Origin: Candidatus Doudnabacteria bacterium
GTDB lineage: Bacteria > Patescibacteriota > Doudnabacteria > UBA920
DNA: 7,783 nt
Assembly: GCA_023245915.1 (NCBI GenBank)
Contig: JAHFJK010000055.1
Coordinates: 1 to 7,783 of the forward strand
Direction of reading: 5' to 3'
Below, one piece after another: positions 5,444 through 7,783 of this stretch; positions within the stretch are counted from its first letter, which is position 1, and each line of letters begins with the position of its first letter. Made by a program: the position numbers and the translations under genes. Under the pieces are notes generated by a model, which worked only from the letters and a program-made list of their open reading frames with translations, was not told where the DNA came from and did not search any database.

Positions 5444-5516
5444 CCACTAATTCACGAATCACCACTAACATCACTAATTGATTTTGTGCAATTCGTGACA
5501 TTAGTGTATTAGTGGA
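5444..5516 (+). promoter_or_regulatory. Structured groES leader reaching the ribosome site (possible RNA thermometer)
   Basis: The outer stem pairs 5444-5459 with 5500-5515 (14 of 16 Watson-Crick), plus T5443-A5516. An inner stem pairs TCACTAATTG (5471-5480) with CAATTCGTGA (5489-5498) at 9 of 10 positions around an 8-base loop. An 11-base bulge (5460-5470) lies on the 5' side. The groES ribosome site GGAG is at 5514-5517, so three of its four bases would be paired in the outer stem. An alternative inner pairing, TCACGAAT (5452-5459) with ATTCGTGA (5491-5498), competes. The words CACTAAT/ATTAGTG recur at roughly 8-10-base spacing, the same design as the other spacers. Temperature sensing is inference. 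Confidence 0.55.
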
Positions 5517-5522
5517 GAATAC

Positions 5523-5828
5523 ATGAAAGTCAAACCATTAGGCAACCGCGTGCTGGTAAAACAGCTTTCCCAAGAGGAAGTAACCAGGAGCGGAATTGTT
5601 TTGCCGGATACGGCGGACAAAGAAAAAAAAGCCCAGGGCAAAATTGTGGAGCTGGGCAACGGCAGTGAAATTGCATTGCTTGGTTTAAAAGTCGGCGACA
5701 CCGTAGTTTTTGGCAAATACGCCGGCGAAGAAGTCGAGATGGACGAAAACGGGGAAAAGGTCGAATACAAAATTTTGAATGTCGGGAAAGAAAAGGACGA
5801 TTCCGACATTTTAGCAATAATTGAATAA
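5523..5828 (+). CDS. groES: Co-chaperonin GroES (Hsp10)
   Basis: A 101-residue co-chaperonin that caps the GroEL cavity as a heptameric ring. The N-terminal strand KPLGNRVLVK is typical. The mobile loop carries GIVLP at 24-28, with the I-V-L tripeptide that docks on the GroEL apical domain. GKIVELGNG and VGDTVVFGKYAGEEV follow in the usual order, and the C-terminus is the normal ILAIIE type. Length is a few residues above the usual 95-97, mainly from a longer charged stretch near 72-94. The ATG has GGAG five bases upstream, inside the leader hairpin. groEL starts 104 bases after the stop, so the two are very likely one operon served by the promoter at 5391-5418. Confidence 0.97.
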   Translation: MKVKPLGNRVLVKQLSQEEVTRSGIVLPDTADKEKKAQGKIVELGNGSEIALLGLKVGDTVVFGKYAGEEVEMDENGEKVEYKILNVGKEKDDSDILAIIE

Positions 5829-5833
5829 ATTAT

Positions 5834-5917
5834 TTTCTACTAAATACTAAATTATCTAAATACGAAAACGAAAAATATATAAGTTTAGTATTTAGTCCCT
5901 TTCGTATTTAGTAGAGA
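5834..5917 (+). repeat. Inverted CTAAATAC array forming a 31-position hairpin between groES and groEL
   Basis: The left half carries CTACTAAATACTAAA (5837-5851) and CTAAATACGAAA (5856-5867). The right half carries TTTAGTATTTAG (5884-5895) and TTTCGTATTTAGTAG (5900-5914). In one continuous register 5837-5867 opposes 5884-5914 without gaps: 25 of 31 are Watson-Crick, with mismatches at 5848, 5852-5855 and 5864. A few more pairs extend outward to 5834:5917. A second register pairs identical words exactly (5839-5851 with 5884-5896, or 5856-5867 with 5900-5911). It ends 5-8 bases before the groEL ribosome site. It may stabilise, process or attenuate the dicistronic mRNA; there is no terminator U-tract. 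Confidence 0.85.
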
Positions 5918-5932
5918 TTTTAAAGGAACTTT

Positions 5933-7594
5933 ATGAGCAAAATTATCAAGTATGGTTTTGAGGCAAAAAAAGCAATTAAGGCGGGAGTTGATGCCGCGGC
6001 TAACGCGGTCAGAGTTACGCTTGGCCCAACCGGCAAAGCCGTTATTTTAGACAGAGGCTTTGGCAGCCCGACAGTTACCGATGACGGCGTAACTGTAGCC
6101 AAAGAAATTGAACTGGAAGACAAATTTGAAAACGTCGGCGCATCTTTAATTCAGGAAGTTGCCAATAAAACCAATGAAGCAGCCGGCGACGGCACCACGA
6201 CAGCCACGGTTTTGGCGCAAACCATGATTGCCGAGGCTTTTGAAGCTGCGGCTTTAGCCAGCACCCAGGCCAATGAAATTAAAAAAGGCATGGACGCGGC
6301 CGTGAAGTTTGTTGTTGAGGAGTTAAAGAAAGTTAAAAAGGATGTCAAAGACAAGGCGGAAATTCAGCAAGTCGCCACCATTGCTTCTTTGGATGCTGAG
6401 GTCGGAAAATTAATTGCCGAGGCCATGGAAGAAGTCGGCCACGACGGCGTAATTACGGTGGAGGAAGGTCAGACTGTGGGATTGGAAAAAGAAGTGGTTA
6501 AAGGCATGCGTTTTGATAAAGGTTTTGTGTCCCCATACATGGTTACCAACGCCGAACGCATGGAAGCGGTTTGGGACGAACCAAATATTTTAATCACCGA
6601 TAAAAAAATTTCCAGCGTGCAGGAAATTTTACCGCTTTTGGAAAAAGTAGCACAAAGCGGCAAGAAAGACCTGGTCATTATCGCGGATGAAGTAGAAGGC
6701 GAAGCTCTGGCCACCTTTTTGGTCAACAAGCTCCGCGGCACGTTTAACGTTTTGGCTGTCAAAGCCCCGGGCTTTGGCGACAGGCGCAAAGAAATGCTCC
6801 AGGACATTGCGGTGTTAACCGGCGGCACAGTTATTACTGAAGAGCTGGGTTTAAAATTGGACAAAGCCCAGGTTAGCGACCTTGGCCGCGCGCGCAAAGT
6901 TATTGCCACCAAAGAATTTACCACCATTGTAGACGGCCAGGGTGATAAGCAAAAAATAGAAGCTCGCGTCAATCAAATTAAAGCTGAGCATAAAGAATCG
7001 ACTTCTGATTTTGACAAAGAAAAATTGCAGGAGCGGATGGCGAGGCTGGCTGGCGGCGTGGGCGTAATTAAAGTCGGCGCGTTTACGGAAACGGAAATGA
7101 AAGCCAAAAAATTTAAGATTGAAGACGCGCTTAACGCCACCAAAGCCGCGGTGGAAGAGGGGGTTGTAGCAGGCGGAGGCTCCGCGTTGATTAAAATTGC
7201 TCCGATGTTGGAAAAAGAAATGAGCACAACCAAGGGCGCGCATCGCATGGGCTATAAAATTGTCCGTGCCGCTCTGGAAGCGCCATTAAGGCAAATTGCC
7301 CAAAACAGCGGTGTTGAGCCGACAGGGATAATCACTTTTATTCAAGCTAAAGGCATCCATGCCGGTTACGATTTTACAAGGTACGATGGAGCTGACTGGC
7401 AAACAGGAGTTATCGAGGATATGATGAAAGCCGGCATAGTAGACCCGCTAAAAGTTACCCGCTTGGCTTTGGAGAACGCGGTTTCAATTGCTTCGACTTT
7501 GGTTACTACCGAAGCAATTGTTGTAGACAAACCCGAGCCGAAATCAGAAGCCCCTGCCGGTGGTATGGGTGGCGGAATGCCTGGAATGTATTAG
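5933..7594 (+). CDS. groEL: Chaperonin GroEL (Hsp60)
   Basis: A 553-residue group I chaperonin subunit, which forms the double heptameric ring that folds proteins with GroES and ATP. Seen in order: LGPTGKAVILD at 30-40, TDDGVTVAKEIELED with D51 (E. coli D52 equivalent), the nucleotide loop AAGDGTTTATVLA with D86 (E. coli D87), the apical domain from about 190 including VKAPGFGDRRKEML at 276-289, and the catalytic aspartate D398 in KIEDALNATKAAVEEGVVAGGG. The C-terminus is the usual flexible Gly-Met tail (GGMGGGMPGMY). Length is close to the E. coli 548, with no frameshift or missing catalytic residue. A good ribosome site AAAGGA (5922-5927) lies five bases before ATG. It is cotranscribed with groES, with a structured spacer between them. 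Confidence 0.98.
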   Translation: MSKIIKYGFEAKKAIKAGVDAAANAVRVTLGPTGKAVILDRGFGSPTVTDDGVTVAKEIELEDKFENVGASLIQEVANKTNEAAGDGTTTATVLAQTMIAEAFEAAALASTQANEIKKGMDAAVKFVVEELKKVKKDVKDKAEIQQVATIASLDAEVGKLIAEAMEEVGHDGVITVEEGQTVGLEKEVVKGMRFDKGFVSPYMVTNAERMEAVWDEPNILITDKKISSVQEILPLLEKVAQSGKKDLVIIADEVEGEALATFLVNKLRGTFNVLAVKAPGFGDRRKEMLQDIAVLTGGTVITEELGLKLDKAQVSDLGRARKVIATKEFTTIVDGQGDKQKIEARVNQIKAEHKESTSDFDKEKLQERMARLAGGVGVIKVGAFTETEMKAKKFKIEDALNATKAAVEEGVVAGGGSALIKIAPMLEKEMSTTKGAHRMGYKIVRAALEAPLRQIAQNSGVEPTGIITFIQAKGIHAGYDFTRYDGADWQTGVIEDMMKAGIVDPLKVTRLALENAVSIASTLVTTEAIVVDKPEPKSEAPAGGMGGGMPGMY

Positions 7595-7596
7595 AA

Positions 7597-7628
7597 AAGT
7601 TACAAGTTGAAAGTGTAAAGTAAAAAGT
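7597..7628 (+). repeat. Heptamer direct repeat after groEL
   Basis: AAGT occurs at 7597, 7604, 7611, 7618 and 7625, an exact 7-base period, mostly within AAAGTnA-like units. It begins 2 bases after the groEL stop. Unlike the other spacers, no inverted partner array is found before the window ends, so this looks like a half-array. Confidence 0.65.
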
Positions 7629-7657
7629 AAATAGCATAAATAAGGCAGAAATTGATC

Positions 7658-7698
7658 AAAACCATCCTCAAGGATTGACAAGGGGGGTGGTTTTGCTT
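7658..7698 (+). terminator. Terminator-like hairpin after groEL, overlapping the next promoter
   Basis: AAAACCATCC (7658-7667) pairs with GGGTGGTTTT (7685-7694): nine Watson-Crick pairs and one U-G, around a 17-base loop. TTTTGCTTT follows as an imperfect U-tract (its first four T residues are in the stem). It is suitably placed to end the groESL transcript. The long loop and modest GC lower confidence. Confidence 0.45.
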
Positions 7699-7704
7699 TA
7701 TAAT
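7675..7704 (+). promoter_or_regulatory. sigma70-type promoter for a downstream gene
   Basis: A perfect TTGACA (7675-7680) and perfect TATAAT (7699-7704) are separated by 18 bases. Transcription would begin near 7711. The -35 is in the loop and the spacer in the 3' arm of the hairpin at 7658-7694, so termination of groESL and initiation of the next unit share the same bases. Confidence 0.65.
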
Positions 7705-7756
7705 GCTTGGTTGTTTGTTTTTACGCCAATCTTCGTTAGAGCTAGCCAATACAGTC

Positions 7757-7783
7757 ATGGTTGAGCAATTTTTACAGCGACCG
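7757..7783 (+). CDS. Possible first codons of the next gene (partial)
   Basis: An ATG at 7757 begins nine open codons (MVEQFLQRP) to the window edge, about 46 bases after the expected start site of the promoter at 7675-7704. No convincing Shine-Dalgarno is visible. The frame is open back to an ATG at 7703, but that one overlaps the -10. Too little sequence is present to name a product, and the true start may lie beyond the window or the transcript may be non-coding. Confidence 0.25.

Noticed and set aside
5360..5522. CIRCE (HrcA) operator before groES
   Set aside because: No TTAGCACTC with its inverted copy was found; the inverted words there have a different sequence and spacing.
5834..5917. 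H-type pseudoknot between identical words
   Set aside because: Stems of 12-13 pairs would need to be spanned by loops of only 3-4 bases, which is sterically implausible; alternating hairpins fit better.
1094..7628. CRISPR array or integron-like repeats
   Set aside because: The units are 5-12 bases with no constant longer repeat or unique spacers, and no cas or integrase gene is present.

Overview
The window reads as a chromosome fragment of a candidate-phyla-radiation bacterium (Patescibacteria, possibly Parcubacteria-like). The clues are tightly packed small genes, AT-rich spacers, a MutM with extra loops, a four-helix-bundle S23-type protein beside an uncharacterised nucleotidyltransferase-fold protein, and several small proteins I cannot name. 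Two genes end in TGA (stops at 3138-3140 and 4528-4530), so the standard bacterial code is used; this argues against SR1/Gracilibacteria, which read TGA as glycine. The placement is inference, not a database result.

Layout: (1) 1-1064, minus: 5' two thirds of a bifunctional (p)ppGpp synthetase/hydrolase (Rel/SpoT), cut by the window edge. (2) 1183-2109, plus: MutM/Fpg DNA glycosylase, divergent from rel. (3) 2119-2412, minus: a 97-residue unknown protein with its own promoter, strong ribosome site and intrinsic terminator. (4) 2467-4530, plus: a run of four genes (small membrane protein, conserved-looking unknown, S23 four-helix-bundle protein, nucleotidyltransferase-fold protein). (5) 4598-5341, minus: a SAM-dependent methyltransferase whose promoter suggests a leaderless mRNA. 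(6) 5523-7594, plus: the groES-groEL chaperonin operon with a good sigma70-type promoter. (7) 7595-7783: a spacer with a terminator-like hairpin overlapping a promoter, and perhaps the first codons of another gene.

The most unusual content is between the genes. At least four spacers are built from a short word (6-8 bases, repeated every 8-10 bases) that differs from spacer to spacer. In each, a half-array of the word is followed by a half-array of its reverse complement, so the spacer can fold into a long hairpin: before mutM (27 paired positions), before the 115-residue unknown (49 positions, no gap at the centre), before groES (two stacked stems reaching the ribosome site), and between groES and groEL (31 positions). 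In a fifth case the two half-arrays lie on either side of the S23-type gene, as if the gene sat in the loop. A sixth spacer, after groEL, holds a heptamer array with no inverted partner.

Functionally the window mixes stress response (Rel, GroES/GroEL) and oxidative DNA repair (MutM) with uncharacterised genes. No complete mobile element, CRISPR array, tRNA or rRNA was seen. Pairing counts were made by eye from the sequence; no folding energies or searches were run.
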